From Lysobacter sp. cf310 (GTDB taxonomy: Bacteria; Pseudomonadota; Gammaproteobacteria; Xanthomonadales; Xanthomonadaceae), in NCBI RefSeq assembly GCF_900114355.1, contig NZ_FOSS01000001.1:1166368-1230367 (forward strand): a stretch of 64,000 nucleotides of DNA. Reading direction: 5' to 3'. The stretch's first letter is position 1, and each line of letters starts with the position of its first letter. Below are positions 1 through 8,414 of this stretch, piece by piece. The translations under genes were made by a program, and so were the position numbers. Below the pieces are notes generated by a model that had not been told where the DNA came from, searched no databases, and worked only from the letters and a program-made list of their open reading frames with translations.

Positions 1-813
1 GACCCGCTATACCCGCGTCTGCTCGGCAACATCGGCCTCGGCCACTTCGCGCTCGGCGACCAGGCCAAGGGATGGAGCTATCTGGATCGCAGCCTCGCGC
101 TGCTCAAAGCCGGCGGTCCCGATACCCGCAAAGACTACGTGCGTGCGCTGGTGAACAGCGCAGGCATCGCCCTGACCGACGGCGACGCGGCCAAGGCCTA
201 TCCGCTGCTGCGCGAGGCGGACGCGCTGGTGCGCCGGCTCGTGCCGCGCAATCCGGACGAAGAGCTGCTGATCGGCCGCAACCTCGGCTTCGCGGCGCTG
301 CAAACCCAGCGCCTGGACGAGGCGCTGCGCCTGTACGACCGCATGGTGGAGCGTTCGCTGGAATTCCACGGCGAAGAGCATCCGGCGGCCGTCTCGGCCC
401 TGCTGGGGCGCGGCGAGACGCGGCTGGCGCGCGGCGAATGGGCCTTGGCCGAACAGGATCTGGAGCGGGCACGGCACCTGTCGGCGCGGCGCAACGCGGA
501 AGGCCATGGCCAGCTGCTGGACATCGACGGCTTGCGCGCCGTGGCCCGGCTGCAACGCGGCGAGGCCGCCGCCGCGGTCGCGACGCTGGAAGCCAATGCC
601 GCCCGGCGCACCGGCGAGGTCATCGTCGAATCGCAACCGCGCTTCGAACGGGTCGCGCTGGAGCGCGCGCGCTGCGAGGGCGCCGACCGTCGCCGCGAGC
701 TCGCCGCGGCGCTGCGGCAACTGGAAGCGATGCCCAACGCGTCCTCCTGGCAGCGCCAGCTCGGCCGGCGTTGGATGACCGAATGCCAGGCCCGAGAAAA
801 AACCCATGGCTGA
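1..813 (+). CDS. TPR-repeat protein, C-terminal part (truncated by window start)
   Basis: The frame is open from base 1 to a TGA at 811-813 with no start that fits, so the 5' end lies outside the window. About 270 residues are visible. They form alanine- and arginine-rich helical pairs of TPR type (for example GNIGLGHFALGDQAKGWSYL and LGFAALQTQRLDEALRLYDR) with spacing near 40 residues. In xanthomonads such C-terminal TPR tracts often belong to serine/threonine kinases or regulators, but no catalytic domain can be seen here, so the whole-protein function is unknown. The residual 95 bp to the next gene contain its ribosome binding site. Confidence 0.7.
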   Translation, partial: DPLYPRLLGNIGLGHFALGDQAKGWSYLDRSLALLKAGGPDTRKDYVRALVNSAGIALTDGDAAKAYPLLREADALVRRLVPRNPDEELLIGRNLGFAALQTQRLDEALRLYDRMVERSLEFHGEEHPAAVSALLGRGETRLARGEWALAEQDLERARHLSARRNAEGHGQLLDIDGLRAVARLQRGEAAAAVATLEANAARRTGEVIVESQPRFERVALERARCEGADRRRELAAALRQLEAMPNASSWQRQLGRRWMTECQAREKTHG

Positions 814-908
814 ATGTCAGGGTTCCACCCCCTCTCTCGTACGGGAATAGGCACGGACGCTACAGGACGTGCGTGCGTCCCATACCACTAAGGAAGGATA
901 GAGAACCC

Positions 909-2453
909 ATGAATGCCACTCACACCGGCGCTGCGCTGGCCGTATCGCTGTGCGCAATGCTCGCACCCGCCATCGGCCATGCCGCCGAGCCGCAGACCAA
1001 CCCGATGCCGGCCGCCATGCGCCAGGCTCTGCAACGCGACCTCGGCCTGAAGCCCTCGCAACTTCAGACCTATCTCGCCACCGAACATCGTGCGATGCGC
1101 TTGCAGGCCGAAGCACGGGCCGGGCTGGGCGCGCACTATGCCGGCACCTGGCTGGAGCGCGACGCCGCCGGCGACTATCGATTGATCCTGGGCGTGACGG
1201 ATCGCAAGGCGGTCAGTCGCATGCGTCAGAGCGGCGACGAAGTGCGTGTGCTCAAGCACAGCGCGGCCGAGCTGGACGTCGCCCAATCGCAGCTGGATCA
1301 GGCTCATCGCGGGCTGACTGCCGGCCTCATGCGCAAGGACGCCCCTCGCGTACAAGCCTGGAACGTCGATCTGCCCAACAACCGCATCGTCCTGACCATC
1401 GACCCCAACGCGCAGGAAGCGGCGATCGAGCTCATCGCGCGCAGCGGCATCGATGCCGGGATGGTGCACATCGTGACCTCCGCGCAGCGCCCCATACCCC
1501 AGCACGACCTGCGCGGCGGCGATCGCTACCTGACGCCCGATAGCTGGTGCTCGACGGGGTTCTCGGCCTTTCGCGGCAACACGCCCGGCTTCGTGACGGC
1601 GGGCCATTGCGGAACGGTCAACATGGCGGTGCGCGGCACCAACAATTCCGCGATCGGGCATTTCGCCTATTCCACTTTCCCCAACGCCGACCACGCCTGG
1701 GTGCAGAACACGCAACCGAACCTCTGGCATATCCTGCCCTGGGTCTACAACTACGCCGGCGTCGACATCGACGTGCGCGGCGGTCTGGAAGCGCCGATCG
1801 GCGCGGCGGTGTGCCGGTCGGGGAACAAGACGGGCTACCACTGCGGCACCGTGCAGGCCAAGCAGGTGACGGTCGACTACGGCCCGCAGTACGGCGTCGT
1901 CAAAGGCCTGACCCAGTCCAACGCCTGCGCCGGCTTCGGCGATTCGGGCGGTGCGGTGATCACCCCCAGCGCCGAGGCGCAGGGCGTGTACTCCGGCGGC
2001 CATTTCTCCGAAGGCAGGGACGACAATTGCGGCGATCCGGCACCGCAGGGCTATTTCCAGCCGTTGCAACCCATCCTCAACGCCTACGACTTGGTGCTGC
2101 GCACGGTGCCGAGCTGCGGCCGCCTGAATCCGCGCGATTGGCGCGAGACCAACGGCACCCTGACCTCCTGCGACCAGCGATTCACGCTGGCGATCCAGGG
2201 CGACGGCAACCTGGTGCTGTACAAGCAGAACGTCGGCGCCATCTGGGCCAACCACGTCTACGGCAGCGGCCACTCCCTGCACATGCAGACCGACGGCAAT
2301 CTGACCGTTCGCGACGGCGCGGGCCAGACCCGATGGGCGAGCAACACCGGCGGCAAGCGCGGCGCGGTGCTGTTCGTGCAGAACGACGGCAACGTGGTGG
2401 TGTACGACCACCAACGCAAGCCGCTTTGGCAGACCAATACCGCCGGTCGCTGA
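909..2453 (+). CDS. Secreted alpha-lytic-type serine protease (S1E) with C-terminal bulb-type lectin domain
   Basis: A 514-residue preproprotein. Residues 1-26 are a signal peptide ending AIGHA-AE. Residues about 30-200 match the long pro-region of alpha-lytic protease, which acts as a folding chaperone. The S1 protease follows with His233 in FVTAGHCG, Asp261 in NADHAWV and Ser346 in GFGDSGGA, plus paired cysteines. Residues about 403-514 carry three bulb-type lectin repeats of the QxDGNLVxY class (QGDGNLVLY, QTDGNLTVRD, QNDGNVVVYD). The start at ATG 909 is preceded by AAGGA at 891-895. Alpha-lytic enzymes are extracellular lytic proteases of Lysobacter; the lectin tail probably targets prey cell-wall glycans (inference). 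The first ATG of the open frame at 72 is far upstream and lacks a signal peptide. Confidence 0.93.
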   Translation: MNATHTGAALAVSLCAMLAPAIGHAAEPQTNPMPAAMRQALQRDLGLKPSQLQTYLATEHRAMRLQAEARAGLGAHYAGTWLERDAAGDYRLILGVTDRKAVSRMRQSGDEVRVLKHSAAELDVAQSQLDQAHRGLTAGLMRKDAPRVQAWNVDLPNNRIVLTIDPNAQEAAIELIARSGIDAGMVHIVTSAQRPIPQHDLRGGDRYLTPDSWCSTGFSAFRGNTPGFVTAGHCGTVNMAVRGTNNSAIGHFAYSTFPNADHAWVQNTQPNLWHILPWVYNYAGVDIDVRGGLEAPIGAAVCRSGNKTGYHCGTVQAKQVTVDYGPQYGVVKGLTQSNACAGFGDSGGAVITPSAEAQGVYSGGHFSEGRDDNCGDPAPQGYFQPLQPILNAYDLVLRTVPSCGRLNPRDWRETNGTLTSCDQRFTLAIQGDGNLVLYKQNVGAIWANHVYGSGHSLHMQTDGNLTVRDGAGQTRWASNTGGKRGAVLFVQNDGNVVVYDHQRKPLWQTNTAGR

Positions 2454-2554
2454 CGGCGACGCGGGCGGCGCTGGAAGGCGCCGCCCGTATTGAGCGGTGA
2501 CCTATGTCGAAGCTCGGCAGGTCCAGAGGCGGATATGTCGCGACACAGCGCCGA

Positions 2555-3106
2555 TCAAGCGGGCTTTCCCGCCAGATAGACAACGCTGCGCTCGTATGCG
2601 GCATCGGCGTCGATGCGAGTGATCTCGGAGAGGCTGAGCCACAGCCTGCTCCGATCCCGACTGGAATAGGTTCCGAAGGTTTCCAGAAGCAAGGATTCCG
2701 CATCCAGCTCCGCGATTTCGCCGATGAACGTGACCGAATCGTCCATGCGCTCCGTGAGCACATTGACGTAGCCGAAGGTCGCCGATACCGACTCCAGCAG
2801 CGACTGCAGGGAGTCGAGGGACAGCGCAGGCGCGGTCGGCTTGGCTCCCGTGGCCTCAATCATCTGCGACAAGGCTTGACGCTCGTTGCCTTCCCAACGG
2901 ATCCGGGTGATGTCGCTGCGGAAGCAGACCGCGATGCCATTGGCCTGGCCTGCGTCGGTGAAGAGACTGAGGTATACGAAATCCTCGGAGTAGTCGGTGA
3001 CGACGCCGGACAGCGACTCGCTGGAAATATGGTCCCGATACAGGTCCACCGGCGCCTGACGTTGCTTCAGCATCTGTAGCGTCTTCTGCATGACTCTCAT
3101 GGGCAT
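2555..3106 (-). CDS. Hypothetical protein, 183 aa
   Basis: A soluble, acidic 183-residue protein with no signal peptide or membrane segment. It has mixed alpha/beta character, with two similar halves: SLSGVVTDYSEDFVYLSLF and SVTFIGEIAELDAESLLLET both look like short beta-barrel modules followed by a DITRIRWEG / EITRIDADA strand, suggesting an internal duplication of an Sm-like or SH3-like unit (inference). The start is one of three clustered ATGs (3106, 3100, 3091); the first is used here and GAG 4-6 bases before 3100 makes 3100 equally possible. The family is not recognised. It is convergent with the protease gene upstream in the window. Confidence 0.7.
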   Translation of the reverse strand: MPMRVMQKTLQMLKQRQAPVDLYRDHISSESLSGVVTDYSEDFVYLSLFTDAGQANGIAVCFRSDITRIRWEGNERQALSQMIEATGAKPTAPALSLDSLQSLLESVSATFGYVNVLTERMDDSVTFIGEIAELDAESLLLETFGTYSSRDRSRLWLSLSEITRIDADAAYERSVVYLAGKPA

Positions 3107-3330
3107 CTCGATCGGTATCGGCTCACCTATCTTGCACCGATAGCCAGGCCTTGCAGATAGCCCCGATACCTGATGCCGATCCTCCCGGCCCCGGCACCGA
3201 ATCGGATTGATCAGCAAGGCATCATTCGGCCAGTGGGATGGTCCGTGCGACCGCCACGGCTGGTACCGGTGCCGGCGCGGGCTTAAGGTCTGCCTCTGCG
3301 GCATCGATGCCGCAAGCCTTCAGGAACGCC

Positions 3331-3738
3331 ATGACCGTCGCGACCGTCCGCGCCAGCACCCAGCCCACGCCCTACGTGGTGACCTTCATCGACGACGGCG
3401 GCCACACCTGGCAGGCCGACGAGCCGGCCGACCTGGGCGGCGGCGACACCGGCCCCACGCCCGAGCACCTGCTGCTGTCCAGCCTGGGCGCCTGCACCGC
3501 GATCACCGTGCGCATGTACGCCGCGCGCAAGCAATGGCCGCTGGCCGGCGTCGAAGTCGCGCTGCGCTTCAACCCGGACGGCAAGCCGGCGGCAGGCACC
3601 GACATCGAGCGCAAGATGACCCTGCAGGGCGAACTGAGCGACGAGCAGCGCGAGCGCCTGCTGCAGATCGCGAACGCCTGCCCGATCCACAAGGTACTGA
3701 CCGGCGAAGTGCGGATCGCGACGACGTTGCAGGCCTGA
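3331..3738 (+). CDS. OsmC/Ohr family protein
   Basis: A 135-residue protein of the OsmC superfamily, thiol-dependent peroxidases and related redox proteins. The two signature cysteines are visible in [13 protein letters not shown] and [10 protein letters not shown]; the second motif, CPIHKxL, is typical of the YhfA/OsmC-like branch rather than of Ohr. Length is usual for the family. ATG 3331 follows AGGAA at 3322-3326. An upstream in-frame ATG at 3238 would add 31 residues of low-complexity sequence and is not preferred. It is a single gene with a hairpin about 50 bases after the stop. The substrate cannot be told from sequence. Confidence 0.9.
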   Translation: MTVATVRASTQPTPYVVTFIDDGGHTWQADEPADLGGGDTGPTPEHLLLSSLGACTAITVRMYAARKQWPLAGVEVALRFNPDGKPAAGTDIERKMTLQGELSDEQRERLLQIANACPIHKVLTGEVRIATTLQA

Positions 3739-3786
3739 GCCGCGCGACGCCCGCACACACAACGCCGGCGGTTGCGTCCCAAAATA

Positions 3787-3812
3787 GATCGCCCCGCTCA
3801 CGCGGGGCGATC
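3787..3812 (-). terminator. Rho-independent terminator
   Basis: A perfect 10-bp stem (GATCGCCCCG, 3787-3796, with 3803-3812) has a 6-base loop. On the minus strand it is followed by TATTTT (3781-3786 complement). It lies 37 bp after the stop of the minus-strand hydrolase gene and between convergent genes, so it probably ends that transcript and may also stop the OsmC transcript. Confidence 0.8.
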
Positions 3813-3849
3813 CGTGCGTCGACGTTCCGATCGGTGGAACAAGGCGCCC

Positions 3850-4623
3850 TTACTTCTTGCCCTGCGCCGCCTGCTCGATGATCCGCACCACCGCCTCGGG
3901 CTTGGACACGTAGATGGCGTGGCTGCCCTTGGTCTCGGCGACCGTCGCGCCGGCGCGCTTGGCCATCATCTGCTGCGCCGGCGGCGGGATCATGTGGTCG
4001 TCGGTGGCGACCAGGTACCAGCTCGGCTTGGCCTTCCAGGCCGGCACGCTCACCTTGCCGGCCAGGGCTTCCACGCCCCACGGCACCTGCGACGCCGCCA
4101 TGAACTCGGCCTCGTCGGCCGGCACGTCGGCCGCGAACGACGCGGCGAACTTGCTGCGGTCCAGGAACAGGAAGCCGTCCTGCGGCGGCAGGATCGGCGG
4201 CACCGAGGCGCCCGGCGGCGGGTTGGCGATCAGCGACTGCACCGATTCGCCGGCGTCGGGCGCGAAGGCGGCGATATAGACCAGGCGCTCGACCTTGGGA
4301 TCGGTGCCGGCCTCGGAGATCACCACGCCGCCGTAGGAATGGCCGACCAGCACGACCGGGCCGTCCTGCTGGGCGATCACGCGCTTGGTGAAGGCGACAT
4401 CGTCGGCCAGCGAGGTGGTCGGGTTCTGCACGATGCTGACCTGGTAGCCGTCCTGCTTGAGACGGTTGTAGACCTTTTGCCAGCCCGAACCGTCGACGAA
4501 ACCGCCGTGGACGAGGACGATGTTCTTGACGCCCTTCGGCGCCGGATTCGGGGTGGCGGCATGGGCGATGGAGGCCGAGGACAGCGCGGCTACGGTGGCG
4601 AAGGCGAGGGACTTGAGGTTCAT
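3850..4623 (-). CDS. Exported alpha/beta hydrolase
   Basis: A 257-residue alpha/beta-hydrolase fold protein with a signal peptide (residues 1-22, ASIAHA-A). It has the oxyanion HGG motif in VLVHGGFVDGSGW, the nucleophile elbow GHSYGG, an acid in VATDDHMIP and the catalytic histidine in GSHAIYVSKPEAV. This pattern matches the single-domain esterase-like group related to salicylate/methyl-ester esterases and annotated widely as alpha/beta hydrolase; the substrate is unknown. The export signal points to a periplasmic role. The start is the ATG directly before the signal peptide. It is transcribed alone and ends at a strong hairpin. Confidence 0.88.
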   Translation of the reverse strand: MNLKSLAFATVAALSSASIAHAATPNPAPKGVKNIVLVHGGFVDGSGWQKVYNRLKQDGYQVSIVQNPTTSLADDVAFTKRVIAQQDGPVVLVGHSYGGVVISEAGTDPKVERLVYIAAFAPDAGESVQSLIANPPPGASVPPILPPQDGFLFLDRSKFAASFAADVPADEAEFMAASQVPWGVEALAGKVSVPAWKAKPSWYLVATDDHMIPPPAQQMMAKRAGATVAETKGSHAIYVSKPEAVVRIIEQAAQGKK

Positions 4624-4812
4624 GGGATGCTCCGGATGGGGTCGGTGGATGGGCGGGACGGGGTCAGCGGGTCAGTGGACGGGGTTGGCGTACCAACCTT
4701 GGAGCGCAGCTTGCGCGCCAGCCCCTTGCGCGCACCATCGGTTGAATGACCGAGGCCCGCGCGGGAGCCGCGGCGCTAGACTTCCCAGCCTCCCCTACCG
4801 GTAACGCACTCC

Positions 4813-6276
4813 GTGACCGAACCCGTCGTCGCCCTGCTGGATGTGATTCGATCGCTGGCCTTCGTGGGCGATCTCTCGATGGGTCAGCCCACCGATCATT
4901 CGCCGCGCGCCGCCTGGATCGCGGCACAACTGGCCAACGAGGCGGGCGCGGACCCGGCAGGCTGCACGCGCGCCAGCGCGGTGTCGCTGCTGCGCTGGTC
5001 GGGCTGCACCGCCAACGCACCCGAGTTCGCCCAACTGTTCGGCGACGACGTGAGCGGGCGCAAGGCGCTGCTCGCGACCCAATCCTCCGACAGCGCCTTC
5101 CGTTCCGGCACTCGCAGCAAAGGCTCCGCCTTCCTGTCGCTGTCGCGCATCCATTGCGAAGTCTCGGGAGACATCGCGGCTCAGTTGGGACTGGACGAAG
5201 AGACGCAATTCGCCCTGCGCCATCTGTTCGAGAGCCACGATGGCTCCGGCGCGCCCGACGGCCTGCGCGGCGAACAGGTCCCTGCCCCTGTCTATACCGC
5301 GGCCATCGCCGGCGATCTCGAGATATTCACGCGCCTGTACGGCCGCGAACGCGCCTGCAAGCTCATCGCCGAACGCGCAGGCGCGCTGTACCCGCCAGCG
5401 CTGGCCGATATCGCACTGGCGAACGCAGAGCGATGGCTGACGGCCCTGGATGACGATCCCGGCTTGTCGGGCGCTTGCTCGCTGGATGCCGGATTTTCCG
5501 GCCGCACGACCTCGCTGGAGATCCTCGCCCACGTCGTCGACCTGAAGCTGCCCTGGATGACCGGCTACTCGTTGCAGGTCGCCCAGCTGGCGCGCAACGC
5601 CGCGCTCCAGCTCGGCCTGGATGCGGCCAGCCAGCACAGGGTCTATTGCGCCGCGCTCATCCACGGCATGGGCCGCGCCTCGGTGCCCAACATGGTCTGG
5701 GACACCCCGGGCCGCCTCGCGGACTCGGCTTGGGAACGGATCCGGCTGGTGCCGTACTGGACGGGCCGCGCCGCGCGACAGATCGGCTCGCTCGCCGGTG
5801 TGGCGGAGATCGCTTCGTACGCCTACGAACGCCAGGACGGGTCCGGTTACTTCCGCGAACTCAAGGCTGGCGCCGTCCCGATCGAAGGCCGCATCCTCGC
5901 CGCCGCCGCCGCGTTCGCCGCGCTGCGGGTCGAGCGCCCCTGGCGTGCGGCGCACACGGAACAAGCCGCGCGCGACCTGCTGACAGCCGAAGCCGCGGCT
6001 GGACGCTACGACACCGAGGTCGTGCGCGCGCTGCTCGACAAACCGCGATCGCAGTCCACCCGTTCACCGGCAGCATCGTCCACCGCGCTGCTCACCGAAC
6101 GCGAGCGCGACGTGCTGCGCTGGATCAGCCGCGGCGCGAGCAACAAGGTAGCGGCGCAGAAGCTCGGCATCAGCCCCAGCACGGTGCGCACCCATGTCGA
6201 GAGCGTGTTTCGCAAATTGGACGCCGGCACGCGGGCGGCAGCCACGTTGAAGGCGACTCAACTTGGCCTGATCTAG
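4813..6276 (+). CDS. Degenerate double HD-GYP-like protein fused to LuxR-type HTH
   Basis: A 487-residue soluble protein. Residues about 20-205 and 230-400 each resemble an HD-GYP half: HLFESHDGSGAPDGLRGE and YERQDGSGYFRELKAG echo the DGSGYP part, and LIHGMGRASVPN (residues 282-293) aligns with the canonical HDIGKIGIPD but has Gly285 in place of the metal-binding Asp. Residues about 424-487 are a complete LuxR/GerE helix-turn-helix (LLTERERDVLRWISRG...SPSTVRTHVESVFRKL). HD-GYP proteins normally degrade cyclic di-GMP; the lost HD dyad suggests a sensor-type transcription factor instead (inference). The start ATG at 4813 gives a conserved helical N-terminus; there is no receiver domain or membrane segment. 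Confidence 0.8.
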   Translation: MTEPVVALLDVIRSLAFVGDLSMGQPTDHSPRAAWIAAQLANEAGADPAGCTRASAVSLLRWSGCTANAPEFAQLFGDDVSGRKALLATQSSDSAFRSGTRSKGSAFLSLSRIHCEVSGDIAAQLGLDEETQFALRHLFESHDGSGAPDGLRGEQVPAPVYTAAIAGDLEIFTRLYGRERACKLIAERAGALYPPALADIALANAERWLTALDDDPGLSGACSLDAGFSGRTTSLEILAHVVDLKLPWMTGYSLQVAQLARNAALQLGLDAASQHRVYCAALIHGMGRASVPNMVWDTPGRLADSAWERIRLVPYWTGRAARQIGSLAGVAEIASYAYERQDGSGYFRELKAGAVPIEGRILAAAAAFAALRVERPWRAAHTEQAARDLLTAEAAAGRYDTEVVRALLDKPRSQSTRSPAASSTALLTERERDVLRWISRGASNKVAAQKLGISPSTVRTHVESVFRKLDAGTRAAATLKATQLGLI

Positions 6277-6329
6277 CTGGCGCAACGCGCAAGCAGCCGA
6301 GACGAGGACCGCCATCGGCCGCATCGCGC

Positions 6330-8033
6330 CTAGGTGCTGGTGCCGGCTCGAATCACGGGCGTCTCCGCTGTCGTGAGCCGCTCCGCGCGCATGCGCCGCA
6401 ATCGACGCGCAGTAAGCGTCAAGCCATCCACCGCACCCGATGCCGAGCGCGTGAAAGTCACCGTCCATGCGCCGCTGACGAAGCGATCGCCGCCGACGGC
6501 TTCAAGCACGAGATCGGTCTGGCGAGGCCATCGCATGGTCAGCTTCCCATCCGCCATGAGCACCGTATAAGTCATGTCGACCTCGTCGATGCGGTACCTC
6601 CCCGCGAACGACGCCAGCGCCGAGGCCGAGGGTACCGACTCGTTGACGCGGGTAAAAATTCTTGGCGTAGGCCAGGCATCCCAGATCCGCAGCTCGGGCG
6701 CTTTCAGCGCATCGTCGGCGGAGGCGTCGAACCGCCATCGCGCCGTCTCGCCCAAGCGGAATAGCCCATTCCCGAGCGGCTCCAACGGACTTGAGGCGCC
6801 AGTGGGGCGCAATGAACCGTCCTTCACCTCCACTCGTACCACTTCATCCGTCAGCGAACTCCAATAGACGCCGGCCAGCGTCGACAACTCCGGTTCCGGC
6901 ACTTTCACCGCGGGCGCCACGGGCGTCATGCGATCGCCCAGGTACACGGCCGCGATTTTCTGCGTGAGCTCCGGTGGAGCAATCGTGGCGCCGTTGCACA
7001 AGGTCACGATCGCCAGCCGCTGATCGGGGAAGCTGACGGCGTCCGCACGATACCCGGCATGCACGCCGTCGTGCCCTATCGTGCGCAGGCCTCGGTAGCT
7101 GCGGACGAATACTCCGCCGCCGTAGCCGCTCGCCACGCCGTTGTCCGATATGGCCGATGTCCGCACGGACGCCACCAGCGCTTGTCCACCGACACGCGCG
7201 TGGATGAAGTTGTCCTGCCACTTCAGCAGGTCGCCCACCGTAGTGAACAAGCCGGTCGGTCCGTAGTAGTCGGACGCGGGGATGCTGATACGCCATCCGC
7301 CGTCCGGGTGCGCTTGATATCCTGCGGTTCGGCGCCGCACGATCTCGGTGTGGTCGTCCTGGAAATGCGTGTCGGTCATGCCCAGTGGCTGGAATATCCT
7401 CTCTTGGGCGAAGACCGTCAGCGGCTTGCCGGATACGCGCTTCACGATGATGGCCAGCAAGGTGTAGCCGAGGTTGTTGTAAAGCGTCTCGGTCCCCCGC
7501 GCGAAGTTCAGCCCTCGCTGCTTCGCAGCGACGGCCAACATGTCGGCCTCGGTCATCATGTCGTCGCTGCGCCAGCCGGCCAGATACAGCAGCTGCCCCT
7601 GCTCGCGCAGGCCGCTGCTGTGATGGATCAGGTGCGCGATGGTGATCGTCTTGCCGAAGTCCGGCATCTCCGGCAGGTACTTCCGGATATCGTCGTCCAG
7701 CGACAATTTGCCGTCCTGCGCCAGCAGCGCGACCGAGAAGGCGGTGAACTGCTTGGAGATGGAGCCGACCTGGAAGATCGAATCCGGGGTGATGGCAACG
7801 TCGTACTCGAGATTCGACATCCCGTAGCCGCGCGCGTAATCCAGCACGCCGTCGCGGGAAATACCCACCGCGCAGCCGGGCGTGTGGGTGCCGTTCCACG
7901 GCGCGAAGATCGCGTCCACCTGCTCGTGGCGAGCGGCGGACGAGGCACTCGCCGACTGGCCGCGCACGATGAAGGGCGTGGCCCAGGCGGCGGCGATGAT
8001 CGTCACCAAGAAAACGGATCGATTGACACTCAC
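6330..8033 (-). CDS. Serine hydrolase, class C beta-lactamase-like, exported
   Basis: A protein of about 567 residues with a signal peptide (RSVFLVTIIAAAWATPF) and a beta-lactamase class C / AmpH fold: SxxK in VGSISKQFTAF, YxN in TLYNNLGY and a GHDGVHAGY motif in the third-box position. The C-terminal 190 residues form a beta-rich region of the type often found behind such domains. Members are D-Ala-D-Ala peptidases, esterases or aminopeptidases rather than true lactamases. The GTG at 8033 is chosen because AGGGG lies 8 bases before it; an ATG at 8057 lacks a ribosome binding site and would put eight residues before the signal peptide. Confidence 0.87.
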   Translation of the reverse strand: MSVNRSVFLVTIIAAAWATPFIVRGQSASASSAARHEQVDAIFAPWNGTHTPGCAVGISRDGVLDYARGYGMSNLEYDVAITPDSIFQVGSISKQFTAFSVALLAQDGKLSLDDDIRKYLPEMPDFGKTITIAHLIHHSSGLREQGQLLYLAGWRSDDMMTEADMLAVAAKQRGLNFARGTETLYNNLGYTLLAIIVKRVSGKPLTVFAQERIFQPLGMTDTHFQDDHTEIVRRRTAGYQAHPDGGWRISIPASDYYGPTGLFTTVGDLLKWQDNFIHARVGGQALVASVRTSAISDNGVASGYGGGVFVRSYRGLRTIGHDGVHAGYRADAVSFPDQRLAIVTLCNGATIAPPELTQKIAAVYLGDRMTPVAPAVKVPEPELSTLAGVYWSSLTDEVVRVEVKDGSLRPTGASSPLEPLGNGLFRLGETARWRFDASADDALKAPELRIWDAWPTPRIFTRVNESVPSASALASFAGRYRIDEVDMTYTVLMADGKLTMRWPRQTDLVLEAVGGDRFVSGAWTVTFTRSASGAVDGLTLTARRLRRMRAERLTTAETPVIRAGTST

Positions 8034-8242
8034 GAGGGCCCCTGGTTTTTTGCACACGGCAGCGTGGGCTCGCGCAAGCTAACACCGCCCCCTCACGAAC
8101 GGATATAGGCCAGAAGTGCTCTCTATGGCTACGCAGTGGAACTGATCCAACAATCGCCTCGCGCAAACCTCCCGTAAAAATGGCTTGCGCGCATACGGGG
8201 GAACGCTGAAATGCGCGCTCGCACTCAGGCATTGCACGTGCG

Positions 8243-8293
8243 AAACAAGGATCAGAGTGGACTTTCTAGAAAGCCCACTCTGCCCCCTTGTTT
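8243..8293 (-). terminator. Long two-part hairpin, probable terminator
   Basis: An inner inverted repeat of 15 bp with one mismatch (8253-8282, centre TCTAGA) is enclosed by a second perfect 8-bp repeat, AAACAAGG at 8243-8250 and CCTTGTTT at 8286-8293. It sits 120 bp after the stop of the minus-strand subtilisin gene, and the minus-strand RNA ends the stem in CCUUGUUU. A termination role is inferred from position; the size and the near-perfect inner palindrome also allow an mRNA-stabilising or protein-binding role. Confidence 0.55.
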
Positions 8294-8414
8294 CCGGATC
8301 CCCGTTTCCGAGGGCGCGATACGCCCGGGCACCACCGACCTATCGGCGATGCCCGGGCGCCCCCGTACGCTGGGTTACCTCATCCGGCGTGGTAAGTGCC
8401 GGCTTGCTTCATCC

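Noticed and set aside
888-2414. 508-aa open frame on the minus strand opposite the alpha-lytic-like protease
   Set aside because: Antisense shadow of a gene with clear protease and lectin motifs; composition rich in Val, Ala, His and Gly, with no recognisable domain.
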